Shown here piece by piece: positions 11,160 through 21,735 of a stretch of 64,000 nucleotides of DNA. Both the position numbers and the translations under genes were made by a program. Position 1 is the stretch's first letter, and each line of letters starts with the position of its first letter. This stretch comes from Diphasiastrum complanatum. Lineage: Eukaryota; Streptophyta; Lycopodiopsida; Lycopodiales; Lycopodiaceae. The stretch is from assembly GCA_029204225.1 (NCBI GenBank), contig CM055093.1, forward strand, positions 33,614,525 to 33,678,524. Direction: 5' to 3'. Below the pieces are notes generated by a model. It was not told where the DNA came from and ran no database searches. It was given only the letters and a program-made list of their open reading frames with translations.

Positions 11160-13020
11160 AACTAGTTTCCTCATATTGCTACATTTCCATATTTGGCATA
11201 TTGAGGCCACTTTGCAAGTGAGTGCTACAAAAAGAAGAGAGATCAAGGAGACAAGCAAGGTAATCTTACTCTTGATGAGGATGGTTTGGATGTTCAAGAT
11301 GCAAATGATGATGCTTTTGTGATGTCTTCATGTATGCTTGCTAATGATGGAGATCTAGATCCTTGGTGGATTGATAGTGGAGCAAGTTCACACATGAACT
11401 TTCACAAATAGTACTTCACTTCTTTGTTGGCATATGGAGATGACAAGAGGGTGATCTTCACGGCCAATGATGGTGAGTGTGCAATCAAAGGGATTGGCAC
11501 AATTCCTATTTCTCTCTCTACAAATAGGATGTTCATTTGGAGAATGTCTTGTTTATTCCATCTATTACCAAGAATTTGCTTAGTGTGCACCAAATGCTAA
11601 GTAAAGGCCTCAAGGTGGAGTTTGATGGAGATGCTTGTTTGATCAAAAGGAAGGATGTCTTGATTGGAAAAGATAAAAGGCAAGGGAAGTTGTTCAAACT
11701 AGATGCTTGTGTTATTGCTAACCAAGTTGGATGTGTTGCAAGGGAGCAAATTTATATTCAAAAGGTTTGGCACAAAAGGATGGGACACCTCAACTTCAAG
11801 TCATTGGAGGTAATGGCAAGGAAGAAGGTTGTGATTGGTCTTCCAAGTTCCTTAAGTGATGTCAAGCATGTTTGTGAAACTTGTACATTCGGATATTCAT
11901 GGATTTATTACAATTAGCAATAGTGGAGCTAAGATGTATGTAACATTCATTGATGATTTTAGTAGATTTTGTTGGATCTATCTACTAAAGAGCGAGGATG
12001 AAGTGTATGATGTCTTTGTCAAGTTCAAGAACACAAGGGAGGACCAAATTTCCACAAAGATCAAGTGCTCAATGGTGGTGAGTACATATCTAACAAGTTT
12101 AAGGCCTTTTATGATGAGCATGGGATCAAGAGGGAGTATACAACATCAAGGACCCCACAACAAAATGGAGTGGCTGAAAGGAAGAATAGGATTTTATGTG
12201 AAAGTGCTAAAGCTATGAGGTTAAGTGCTAATCTTGACAGACCATTTTGGGATCAAGCTTTTTTGTGTGCCAATTTCTTGTGAAATAGATGGTCGAGTGC
12301 TATTTTGTTTGATGGAAGGACACCTTTTGAGATGCTATTCAAGAGGAGGCCGAGTTTCAACTTTCTAAGAACCTTTGGATGCACATGCTATGTCAACATT
12401 ACTCTTGATGATAGGACCAAGGAGGATTCATCTTCAAGAAGAGGTATTTTTGTTGGATATAGTGAGGTGAGTAGAGCCTACAAGGTTTACATTCCTTCTA
12501 CTAACAAAGTGATTGGTGGTAGAGATGTCATTTTTTATGAGGGGAACATTCCAAAAGTGTCTTCAAGCATGATTGATGGTAGTGTGGATGGATCTAACAT
12601 TCTTGATGTTTATGAGAAGGATCCTACTTTGGATGGTGATGATGATGGACCTTCATCAAGTCAAAAGCCAAGGAGAACATCAAGAGAAAGACAAGTACCT
12701 TCAAGGCTCACATATGATCAAAAGGATAAGCAAGTAGTTTCTGGAAATTATGTTGCTTTCCTAACCTCTTTGGATGAGCCTACAAGTGTAGATCAAGCAA
12801 GGAAAGAAGAGGAGTGGATCCAAGCAATGGATCTTGAGTATTAATCTCTTATGAAGAGTGGAACATCTTTTGGAGGATCTTCTTGTGTAGATGGTGCTAT
12901 GCAAGTGGATGGATGTTATCTTTCTGTAAATCAAGGAATGGATCTGGAAAACAAACTTTGTTCAATGACTTTGATGGTCAAGTTGATGATCAAGAAGTTG
13001 ACCTCAAAGCGCTTCAACTA
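11160..13020 (+). pseudogene. Ty1/copia gag end, protease, integrase fragment
   Basis: Order is typical of copia. A degraded CCHC knuckle (GHFASEC) lies near 11200. The aspartic protease motif DPWWIDSGASSHM is at about 11360-11395. The pre-integrase part reads VWHKRMGHLN then CETC at about 11770-11885. The integrase core has LVHSDIHG, FIDDFSRFCWIY and [13 protein letters not shown] at about 12155, then GYSEVSRAYKVY. The RT N-terminus (EEEWIQAMDLEY) ends in a stop at 12842. Frames change several times. At about 11880 two frames overlap over the same bases (CETCTFG and LVHSDIHG), which indicates a small internal deletion. The RT catalytic core and RNase H are missing, so this copy is truncated on its 3' side. 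Confidence 0.85.
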
Positions 13021-13488
13021 GTCAAAAGGCTTGGGCCTATCACCAGACGCAATGCCGATGGTAGATAGGGAGGCAGGGTTCACATGCACTCTGTGTGTGG
13101 TACCCTCTGGTAGTGGATATAGAATCTAGACTTGTCTTCATCCCAAGTCTCGAAGGCCTCGATGACGAAGTCTAGACTGAGAGCACACGTGAAAAGCTAT
13201 GGGTAAATGCCCATTCTTCAAAGAGAATTTTTTAAGGCTTTTGGAGACAGTTGAAAAGTCAGAGTAAAAAACGGCAAGAGCTTCGCTAGGAAAAGTGACG
13301 AATGACTCGAATTTCCTACTTTTATAGCGGATGATTATAAGACATATTATAATAAGTACACTTTCCATAGCTCAATTCAATTTCAAATTTTGCAGGTACC
13401 TTCCTCATGATTTTCTAAGATCCCAGAAAAGTTGGTGAGAGTTCATAAGCTATTTTGCATGCCTTGCGAAGGTTCTGAAGGTCATGCG

Positions 13489-14290
13489 TGTTGGATTATT
13501 TTATCATTAGGAATAATTCATCCAAATAATCGATCTTTAATCTACATCCATTTCATTTATTCAGTTCTGCAATTTTATATGTATTTCTACACAGTTTGCA
13601 GAAATACTCGAGAATTGCACAACAGATGGCACCGACATATCGGAGCACCTTCAACGACACCGACATATCGGACAACTTAAATGACCTATCGGAGAAGTCG
13701 AAGTCGGACAATTATTGTTTCCACTTGTTGTAAAGCTTACGACTTGCCCTAGCTGTTTTGCAAGTAAATTTCTGGGAAGGCCTTATTGAATGGATGACAA
13801 CGTACTGGCTAGCTATCAATTGCGACCTACGACCTAATTAAGCTGACCTAATTGGATAAGTTAGATTGCTTTAGTTAAATAGTGATCATTATAGAAGAAC
13901 AATCATATAAAAACAAAATAAATCAGAGAAGGACTCAGAGAGTTCCAATAGTGTCATGTTTGAGTATTGCTAGCGCTTACTACTTATCAGCTTTAGTGCA
14001 TCAAATAGAGTTATCAGAGATAGTTTAGAGTACACGATTTTATCCGCTATTGTTTTGTGCTCATCATTATCTAACTTTGTACATGCTACTTACTGAATCA
14101 ATCCATCTTCTTATTGCGTTCAATATTATGTCAGAATGTATGCATGCTTCTATGTAGTTATCAATAGCTGATAAATCTCTTATCGTTTTGTCTGTTGCTG
14201 CAATATTCTTCACTCTGTAATTGTTTGGCTATGAAATCACTTTAGCGCTAATGAACAGAAGCTGGACACATCTAGTGGCAAAGATGGTAC
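13489..14290 (+). repeat. LTR-like sequence (TGTTGGATT family), tentative
   Basis: It opens TGTTGGATTATTTTATC and, about 90-130 bp in, contains ATGTATTTCTACACA and TTTGCAGAAATA blocks that resemble the LTRs starting at 9148 and 48829. A short repeat, CACCGACATATCGGA, occurs twice at about 13630 and 13657. I cannot see a clean right edge or primer-binding site. It may be a solo LTR or the 5' flank of the following copia fragment. Confidence 0.35.
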
Positions 14291-14291
14291 A

Positions 14292-15455
14292 GTGAAGATT
14301 CCTCCTGATGATGATCAATTTATTGACTTTCCTAGTGATGGACACGAGGATACACCTCGTGATACTACTACTCAACCTCAAGCGATAGGTTGGAGAGGTA
14401 GAGATAAACCTTTTGGTGCAAGAAGGATTGAAGTTGCAGGTGACAAATGCAAGGAGAAAGATGTACCGTGGGATACATTTTCACCAGGAAGCCGATCACC
14501 TGATAGGAAGCTTCCTAAGTGGTTTGAGAGATTCATGGAGAGCCGCGACATGGATGACTTTCCAGGATCATCTAGCCAAGGAGAGCTACGAAGATCAACA
14601 AGAGAGCAATATTGCCTTGGAGTGGAGTTGTGGCAAAAAGGACACAAAGTGGGTTTAACATAGGTGAAGTATGTCAGAGAGTTGATGCACAGGTTCAGGT
14701 TGCAGGATTGCAAGCCAGTAAACACTCCTATTGAACCAAGTAAAAAGCTTTCTAAGCTTGACGAGTCACAACCATTTGATGCTATGCTGTATAGGCAGTT
14801 AGTAGGAAGTTTGATTTACCTTACCATGACTAGACCAGATATATGCTATGTTGTTAGTATTGTAAGTCAGTTTATGACAGCACCTACGGAAACACATTGG
14901 AAGGCAGCCAAGTGCATTTTGTGATATGTCAAAGGCACTTCCGATTATGGCTTGGTTTACAGGAAGCGTGAGGGTTTACCTGAGTTATGTGGCTATGTGG
15001 ATGCGGATTGGGGAGGTGACTATGACGATCGTAGATCCACCACAGGGTATGTATTCCAGCTTTGTGGCAGTTGCTTTTCTTGGTCTAGTAAAACGCAAAG
15101 TACAATTGCTTTATCCACCACAGAAGCAGAGTATAAGGCAATGTGTAGTGTAGCACATGAAGCTGTATGGTTGAGGCAAATCTTGGATGAAGTTGGCATG
15201 AAACAGGAAAATCCCACAACTATACATAGCGACAGTCAGAGTGGCATTCAGCTAGCAAATAATCCAGTGTTCCATGCGAGAACCAGATACATTGAGATTC
15301 ACTATCACTTTATACGTGAGAGGCTGTTGAGTCGTGAAATTCATGTTGTTCATTGTAGTACGGACGAACAACTAGCTAACATTTTCACTAAGTCACTTAT
15401 TAGAGAAAATTTTGATAAGTTTAGATCAAAGCTTTATGTACTTAAAGTTTGTTGA
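14292..15455 (+). pseudogene. Ty1/copia pol fragment, well preserved RNase H
   Basis: 14292-14663 is an open frame resembling the acidic linker between copia integrase and RT (PKWFERFMESR, RRSTREQYC). Its frame ends at 14663. From 14664 a new frame gives the RT end and RNase H: KPVNTPIEPSKKLSK, LVGSLIYLTMTRPDICY, then one in-frame opal stop at 14922-14924 where the family has arginine, then [58 protein letters not shown] and EQLANIFTK. Active-site acidic residues of RNase H are kept. RT catalytic motifs (YVDD) are deleted. This is the best-preserved RNase H in the window, so the copy is probably younger than its neighbours. Confidence 0.9.
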
Positions 15456-15499
15456 CTTTAAAGCTATGTGTATGCTATATAAAAAGTAGACTCTACTTT

Positions 15500-15840
15500 A
15501 AGGGAGAGAGTTAGAATTAAAGTAGAATTACTGTGTTACTGTATTGTGGATCCTATCAGTGGATAACGATCAGTTGGCCTCGCCACGAGGCGAGTCGACG
15601 GGACATGCGTCCCCTCAACGGCAACCTGGGCCATGCATGGGTTGCATGAGTGAAGAACATATGTATAGTATATTTTCATTTTGAGAAATACAGTTGCTAT
15701 GTGAGCTTGATGTGGAGAGTGTTTTCTGTCTGTGTTACTGTGTAGCATGATCTGTGTTCCTGTTCGAAGCAAATTCTGAGTATTGGATCCATTTAGCTTG
15801 TCTATGATTAGACTAGCTTTACTTTGAGAATCCATCTGGA
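15500..15840 (+). repeat. Polypurine tract and probable 3' LTR start
   Basis: TTTAAGGGAGAGAG at about 15497-15510 follows the copia pol stop by about 45 bp and fits a polypurine tract. The sequence after it (from about 15511, TTAGAATTAAAG) should be the LTR. The usual TG start is not clean. No matching 5' LTR was found, so the boundaries are tentative. Confidence 0.35.
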
Positions 15841-16556
15841 ACTTTAATTTGTCGATATATCGATGACGTTAAGAGAGAGAGATACCGTGCTGCCTACAAT
15901 AGGAAGTCAATTATCTAATACTGAAATTTGATACCACAAATTGAAGAATATGATACTATGAAAAGTATCTAGTGATATCGATTTGATATCATGAAAGATA
16001 TCAAGTATTAGAGGTCTGATACAACAGTCGCTATGATATTATGAAGGTACACTATGATATTCTATGTTAGAGCTCTGATATCAAGCTTACAGCTCTGATA
16101 CCATGTTGGAAAGAGGTGATAATGCAATAATGACAAGTCGAAGGCAGTAAATGACTTATCGAGTGCAGCAAAATGGAACCTGCTTTCCTAATACATGATT
16201 ACACCTATCAATATTGAACAAAACATAATGACAAAGAGTCACATTCAATCTTATAGTGGTTTGGATTAGTTTTAAAATGTTGAAAGACAATAGTTTTTCT
16301 ATGCAAGATTTTTACTGTCCCTTAAAAAGCATTCATTCAATTTGTTCAAAGCAAGCTAATGCTCCATGACTTAACAAATGTTGATAGACGTGGATATGCA
16401 CATTACATTTACATCATCTAGAGTCATTGACATGTGTATAAAAGATTTGAAACCCGTGAGAGAAAGTTTTCACAGATTTAGCAAGTCTTAAAGTGTTGTG
16501 AAAAATGCTATAGAGGCTATGGCGAATGCTACGAGTTTACAAAATTTGGCCCATGA
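15841..16556. other. Intergenic with a minus-strand primer-binding-site-like motif
   Basis: No gene is recognised. GATATC/CTCTGATA motifs recur at 15960-16100. At 16092-16103 the plus strand reads GCTCTGATACCA, the complement of the copia primer-binding site TGGTATCAGAGC. It is followed by TGTTGGAAAG, so a minus-strand LTR could lie at about 16105-16550. No internal sequence of such an element remains beside it. Confidence 0.35.
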
Positions 16557-17090
16557 TGTCATGTACTTTTAGTACATCAGTGCTTTTCAAGGCAATATAA
16601 TATCCATTGTAAGCTTTGTAGGCCCAAAAGGAGCTATTAGCCTTAAGAACAATGTGGTTCCCTCTTTAGGCCCTTCAAAGTAACTAATAAGGATAACAGG
16701 CCAATAAGGGCCCAATGTAGTTTGAATAATACTTAACAAGGGCTAACTATCCCTCAAGATATTTAAGTTAAGTTAAAGAGCATTGTCTATAACTAGGCAA
16801 GAGACATCATTTTGTGAATCTTTTGGCTCATTTGCAAGTGAGAGGTTCTAGCTTCCTTGTGAATGTGAGCCATAGGGATCTTCATTGATAGGTCTCATGT
16901 GCCCTATCCACATGAATCAATGATCCATTTCCATTGATTGTACTCTTTCTTTCATTGCTAATGTGATTCCATTGTGATCTCCATGTTTTTAGTTTTCTAT
17001 TGATATGCTATCATGAATGTCTTGTTATCTTCTTGCTTCTAGCTTTACTTCCATTGTAATTGCTATTAGTTTGGGATTTGGCACATGAAA
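16557..17090 (+). repeat. 5' LTR of the non-autonomous element
   Basis: It matches 21748-22284 along its full length. It starts TGTCATGTACTTTTAG and ends GGCACATGAAA, where the 3' copy has GGCACATGACA. The terminal CA is therefore mutated here. Target duplication CATGA lies immediately to the left. Confidence 0.93.
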
Positions 17091-17095
17091 TTTCT

Positions 17096-17107
17096 TGGTA
17101 TCAGAGC
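17096..17107 (+). other. Primer-binding site, initiator-tRNA-Met type
   Basis: TGGTATCAGAGC lies 5 bp after the 5' LTR. It is the standard plant retroelement site for priming from the 3' end of initiator methionine tRNA. Confidence 0.85.
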
Positions 17108-17549
17108 ATAGATCCTTGATTCATGACGATTCTATGAGAATTCCATTAGATCCGATGAGGATTTTTTTTGTAGCTTTCTTTTTGCTAATTTTTAATTTTG
17201 AATTTTTCAGTTCTGATCAGACGAATCTTTAGCACTCAATTTTGTTTTTTAATTTCTAGTTCAATTCCATAGCTTTATAGAGTTTTGTTTCAGCTTTAAT
17301 TTGCACCAATTTTCAAGCCATTTGGATAAGAGATGCAAAAGTTATTGCACTTTTTCCAAAAGCTGTCAAAATAGGTGACTAGAATTTTGCTTTCACTTGA
17401 TTTGAATTTTTCAGATTTGATCTGAGTTTTTATTTCAAGTTTCTTTTCCTGAGTTTGTGTGATTTGGATCAATATTGAGAAAATTATGATCAAATTAGTG
17501 GAGATGGGTCAGACCCTAATTCACCCCTCTTTCTCTCTCCACACCATCA

Positions 17550-17870
17550 CTGACTGACTGACTGACTTCTATTGGTTACTTGCTTGGAGTACTGATTGCC
17601 CAGCCATTATTGCGGCAGATGAAAATAACCGGAACTTCGTGACAATACAAGCTTCATCCTTTGCCATCTTTAAGGAATAAGCATAAGCAGCACCAACCGC
17701 ATGTGGGAGCTGTGTCCCAACAATAGATGACACAGTAATTTAATTCAGCTTTTTTGCGTGGTGAGCTTGAGAATAGAAACGAGAACTTGCCAGTTACTCC
17801 TTCACGTTTAGTTAAATGCACATCACAGATCTTATGTGGAAGAAACAACAGTCCCATAAGACAATCAGCC
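17550..17870 (-). pseudogene. Captured fragment of branched-chain 2-oxoacid dehydrogenase E1-alpha
   Basis: On the minus strand, 17640-17760 reads TVSSIVGTQLPHAVGAAYA then SLKMAKDEACIVT. After a deletion it continues EVPVIFICRNNGWAISTPS at about 17580-17635. These are the thiamine-diphosphate-binding region motifs of the E1-alpha subunit of mitochondrial branched-chain 2-oxoacid dehydrogenase. Pyruvate dehydrogenase has a different sequence at the same place (ENNxYGM in place of RNNGWAI). About 22 residues expected between the two blocks, including the GDGGTSEGD loop, are missing. No intron is visible. The fragment lies antisense inside the LTR element and cannot make a working subunit. Upstream decay to about 17870 is weaker. 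Confidence 0.85.
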
Positions 17871-17878
17871 TGGTGTGT

Positions 17879-18130
17879 TGATCCAAGTCTACGAGGGCGA
17901 GCAATCTAGAACCAGAGACAATAATTTGCTTGGCAAATTTGAGTTGTCCCGCATTCCTCCTGCCCTAGGGCCCAGTTGGCAAATTTGAGTTGTCCGACAT
18001 TCCTCCTGAGCCCAGAGGCATACCTCAGATTAATCTTTGCTTTGACATTGATGCAAATGGCATATTGAATGTCTCTGCTGAAGATAAGACCACTGGGCAA
18101 AAGAACAAGAACAACGAACGACACAAAGAA
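17879..18130 (+). pseudogene. Captured fragment of cytosolic HSP70 (substrate-binding domain)
   Basis: The plus strand reads [25 protein letters not shown], then [20 protein letters not shown] and [17 protein letters not shown], ending in decay at about 18125. This is the beta-sandwich substrate-binding domain of cytosolic HSC70-type chaperones. BiP and organellar HSP70s differ at several of these positions. A segment of about 45 bp encoding GKFELSxIPP is tandemly duplicated (about 17931-17966 and 17977-18012), which breaks the frame. There is no intron. The ATPase domain and lid are absent. It is in the opposite orientation to the fragments on either side. Confidence 0.92.
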
Positions 18131-18225
18131 CTTTGTACTCTATGTAACATTGCGTGGAGAAGGCAGCCTACATTGTGTGGAAAGGAGCTATATCTGACAT
18201 TCCGTCTCAGATCTCATTCGCGACA

Positions 18226-18530
18226 TCAGATCTTGCAGAAACTGCCTAACAGTTCACCTGTAGTGTTCCTTGTTATTACTGTGAAAGAGCCTCCTGTATG
18301 CGATTCCCAAATATAATGATCATGATCATTGTCATTGTGCTTGCTGGTAACCACCACTCTCTCAGCAACAAGGTACGCGGAGTAGAAACCCACGCCAAAT
18401 TGTCCAATCATACTCACATCAACTCCCGCTGCTAAAGCCTCCATGAATTCTTTAGTCCCAGACCTTGCAATCGTCCCCAAATTATTCACCAAATCTGCTT
18501 TGGTTATTCCCATACCATATCCAGTTTCTC
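18226..18530 (-). pseudogene. Captured fragment of HSP90 (N-terminal ATPase domain)
   Basis: One open frame of about 95 codons on the minus strand matches cytosolic HSP90 closely: [59 protein letters not shown], then [13 protein letters not shown]. These are the ATP-lid and nucleotide-binding parts of the GHKL ATPase. The catalytic glutamate and DxGxG region upstream are not present, and the rest of HSP90 is missing. The uninterrupted frame is notable in a non-coding setting and suggests recent capture. It lies antisense to the element. Confidence 0.93.
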
Positions 18531-18785
18531 CTCCGGTTGAGATCCCTCTCTCTCTAACCCATTCTCTCTCCTCAACTCCGGTTGAGATTACTCTCTCTCT
18601 ACATTGCGTCGGTTACCTCCTCTCTCTCTACATTTTACCTCTTCTCTCTCTCTCTCTACATTGCATCGGTTACCTCCTCTCTCTCTCTACCCCTCTCTCC
18701 TTTTGTCGACTTATTTCTCTCTCTACCTGTTCGCTGCCTGCGCGTTGCCTTTATCTCTATTTTCTCTCTCTAGCCCAATCTCTTC
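18530..18785 (+). repeat. CT-rich imperfect tandem repeat
   Basis: Blocks of (CT)n alternate with ACATTGCRTCGGTTACCTCC, present at about 18600 and 18658, and with CTCCGGTTGAGAT, present at about 18530 and 18575. Several frames stay open over it only because CT repeats contain no stops; I do not treat them as genes. Confidence 0.7.
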
Positions 18786-18984
18786 TATTTGCCGACAAGT
18801 TTTCAAAATTTATTTACGGTTGTCACAAATTAAATTTTTTGACGAGCACCCAAATGCACCACAAGAGCAACCGATGAAAAAAATTTGCCTTAAAAATTTG
18901 TAATTTCCTACGATTTCTCCAATCTTTTCTGAGCACCAAAACTTTTTATGGATTTCAAACTTTATAGAATCCAGTTTATAATTT

Positions 18985-19290
18985 TTTTTAAGAACCCCTT
19001 TATTCTAAGTTGTCTAAATTCAACTTTACTTTTATTCTTTAACTCTACATAACTTTTTTGTTTGAACTCGGATTCCGGTGCTGTAAAAACAATAAGTGAT
19101 CAGAACAAAGAACCTCACACTGAGAACTTACTAAAATTTTGTAATTACTATTTTTTTCATTTATTTTTTTTAAGACCCCTTTTCTTGAGTCAGATTTTAC
19201 GTGTTTTTATTAGTTATTTTTGAAGTTCCATATCTTTTCCGTTTGAGCTCAGAATTCGATGCTGTAAAAAGCAAAAGTGCTCAGTTTCAT
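18985..19290 (+). repeat. Diverged direct repeat pair, about 130 bp each
   Basis: Two segments, about 18987-19118 and 19168-19289, share the order T-rich tract, AAGAMCCC, CTTTT, then GTTTGARCTC, GAATTC/GATTCC, GRTGCTGTAAAAA and GTGMTCAG. They lie inside the non-autonomous LTR element between the gene fragments and its open frames. Confidence 0.5.
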
Positions 19291-19749
19291 ATGAACTTCA
19301 AGGTTTTGCCATAATTAGTTTTACTCATTGTAGAACTATGAGTTTTAAGTGGGTGGAAAAATTGTCAAGATTCTATTTCCTTGCAAAAATTAAACTTCGC
19401 AATTTTTTTTTCTATAAGGGTCTTCATAAATTTACAGACTCATATTCTCCCTTGATTTGTCAAAATGGATTCTGATTTTGATTATGAGGTGAAATTTGAT
19501 AATCAATCTGAATGTAATGACCAATCATATTGTGATTATCAGTACGCGGAACAAAATGACGGTATTTCAGATCAATATTATCAATATGAGGAGCACAATG
19601 ACAATAATTCAGATCAATATGAGCAACACGACTCATATGGAGACTGCTTGAGTGATGATGAAAACTATTCTGACCAAAATAAAAACCATGAGCTACACCA
19701 GTCAAATCAATCTAATATTGTGGTACATGAGTTCTACGTGCCAACTTGA
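19291..19749 (+). CDS. Acidic Q/N/D/Y-rich open frame of the LTR element (95 codons)
   Basis: The ATG at 19465 opens a frame to 19749 with a very biased composition (many D, N, Q, Y, E, S), including repeated SDQYYQYEEHND / SDQYEQHDSYGD-type units. It has no recognisable domain. It may be the start of a longer gag-like frame: past the stop, readable sequence resumes at about 19860 with a coiled-coil-like stretch (NQQGNMLSKLQATQDL). Whether it is translated is unknown. The bases before 19465 hold no gene. Confidence 0.35.
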
Positions 19750-20004
19750 ACAATCGTCATCTCCTGTGCAATGTTGGATATAGAATAGCACAATCAATAA
19801 TGCCACTCCTCTACCCATTGTGGTTTATCATTACTATTGTTCAATGGACAATTGAGCCCTACTGAAGAAGTGATGGAAGAACCGTAGGTTTTGAACCAAC
19901 AAGGGAACATGTTAAGTAAACTGCAGGCCACACAAGATCTGATAGTTGGAATGTTGTAGAAAATGAAACAAGATCGGCAAGTTGACGAGGTGACATGAGA
20001 AAGA

Positions 20005-21342
20005 TTGTTTGCTAGCCTATCTGGTGGACAAGACAAAATTGCGGGAGCTGATCAAAGAGGTAATGAGCCATGTACATTGTTCCAACTATCGTCTCCATCA
20101 ATAAATGTAACATATTCTCAAGATGTTCGGAGAATTGAAATGGACAAGGGAAAACAGGCCCATAATGGATATTCGGTTAGACTTGGAAACCACAAGGGAA
20201 CGTTGGAACAACGAGCACAACAATCTATAGTAGCCAGAGGTGTGCCAACGAATGTTCATTAAAATGTCCAACAAAGAGGTGAAGCTTCAAAGATCCAACA
20301 TTTTGAGGATGATGAACAATCTGATAGTGGAAGTCAAGACTCAAATCAAGGAGAGCACACTGATATTGATCCCGAAGGAACAGTCAACATTGGGAACTTT
20401 CTACAATCATGCCTTGGGAATCAAAATGGTAGTGATCAAGAGGAAATGTCTGGTATGGAAGATCCAATGCAGGAAAATTCAAGTGAATATGATGATTCTT
20501 CATCAAGATCATTAGAGGATGAACCAGAAGTGCAATTTGACGAAGAAAAGCAGTTACCAATGATAGAAAAGCCTATTCAACAGATGGATCAGCCAACTTC
20601 ATCAACAACTCTTGATTCTCCATTGAATTCGCGGGAAATGGACAATCAACATTTATGCAGTGCTATGGAATGTACACAAGATCGGCAACATAAATGTAAT
20701 TCCCAATTTGACTTGACCCAAAAAATTCCAATTGTAAATACAATGTTAATGCAAGGACATCGAAAATCAGTTGAGGACAACAAACATGATGCGGAGGATT
20801 ATGAGGAAAATATTTTTGTTTTCAAAGAGGCAAATTACTCAAGGACCCTATCTTCCTTGAGATCACCAAAATTATCACATCACATTCAACCAAAAAACTT
20901 GTCTGAAACAGGATTAACAGACAAGGATACAACTAATCTATATGCATGTTTCACATTCAGTATAGAGTGCACAACGAAATGTGACGAAACTTGTATTATA
21001 CAAGCTGGAAATTGTCCTAACTATAAGACGGGACAAACAATCAAAGATCCATTATATCACAATTTTCAGTTTGTGGTTCAAAATATTGAAAATATCAGTA
21101 TTTTCGAACATGATGACGTAATCTACGAACGATTTTTCATAGAGACTCTGAGTGAAAGAGATATCCTCACTCTTTGCAAGCATCTCATTCACTCGATATT
21201 TTTGGAAATGAATGTCCATTCAGAATATCATTTATCATTTTCAGAGATGATCAATCAAAACATATTAGTCCCTAAGTTGGGGATTGATTATGCCAATAAT
21301 TCCGGATCTTCACAGTTTTGCAAGGCTTATGGTTATCATTGA
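20005..21342 (+). CDS. Acidic open frames of the LTR element, function unknown
   Basis: Open frames 20005-20262 and 20446-21342 (299 codons) are probably one original reading frame broken by stops and shifts near 20262. The larger is acidic and hydrophilic in its first half (SSEYDDSSSRSLEDEPEVQF) and more structured later (FSIECTTKCDETCIIQAGNC, DVIYERFFIETLSERDI). There is no zinc knuckle, protease, RT or integrase signature. It could be a divergent gag or an element-specific protein. I do not recognise the family. Confidence 0.4.
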
Positions 21343-21735
21343 AGCATTTGGATTGAACAACAAAGTGACTACCCAACAACATGACAAAATCTTCAGACTA
21401 GCACAACCAGATGCAATACTAAAATATGATCCTAAAAGAATTGGATAGATCATCCAATTTATTATGATGTCGAAGAAGCAGACAAACGAGGATATTGTGA
21501 TTTGATTGTCAAAAAGCAATATGGTGTTTCATCCATCTCTTCTTCGGCCATCTTTTCTCCTTCATGGGAACAATGATTACAGTCTGAAGCTAGCAAAATG
21601 GATTCAATTCGATAGCTTTGGATATGTAATGAAGCAGTAATTTTTCTACGACGACACATCCTCCATCATAACTACTTAATCGAGGTGATCAATCTGATCA
21701 AACAAGCGTCTTCATTTTTGAGGACAAGAATGCTT

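Noticed and set aside
17879-18530. HSP70 and HSP90 sequences as functional host genes
   Set aside because: Each covers under a quarter of its protein, they lie in opposite orientations inside an LTR pair, and the HSP70 part has a frame-breaking duplication.
18443-18903. Overlapping open frames rich in leucine and serine
   Set aside because: They come from CT-repeat sequence, which contains no stop codons in these frames. No domain or start context is seen.
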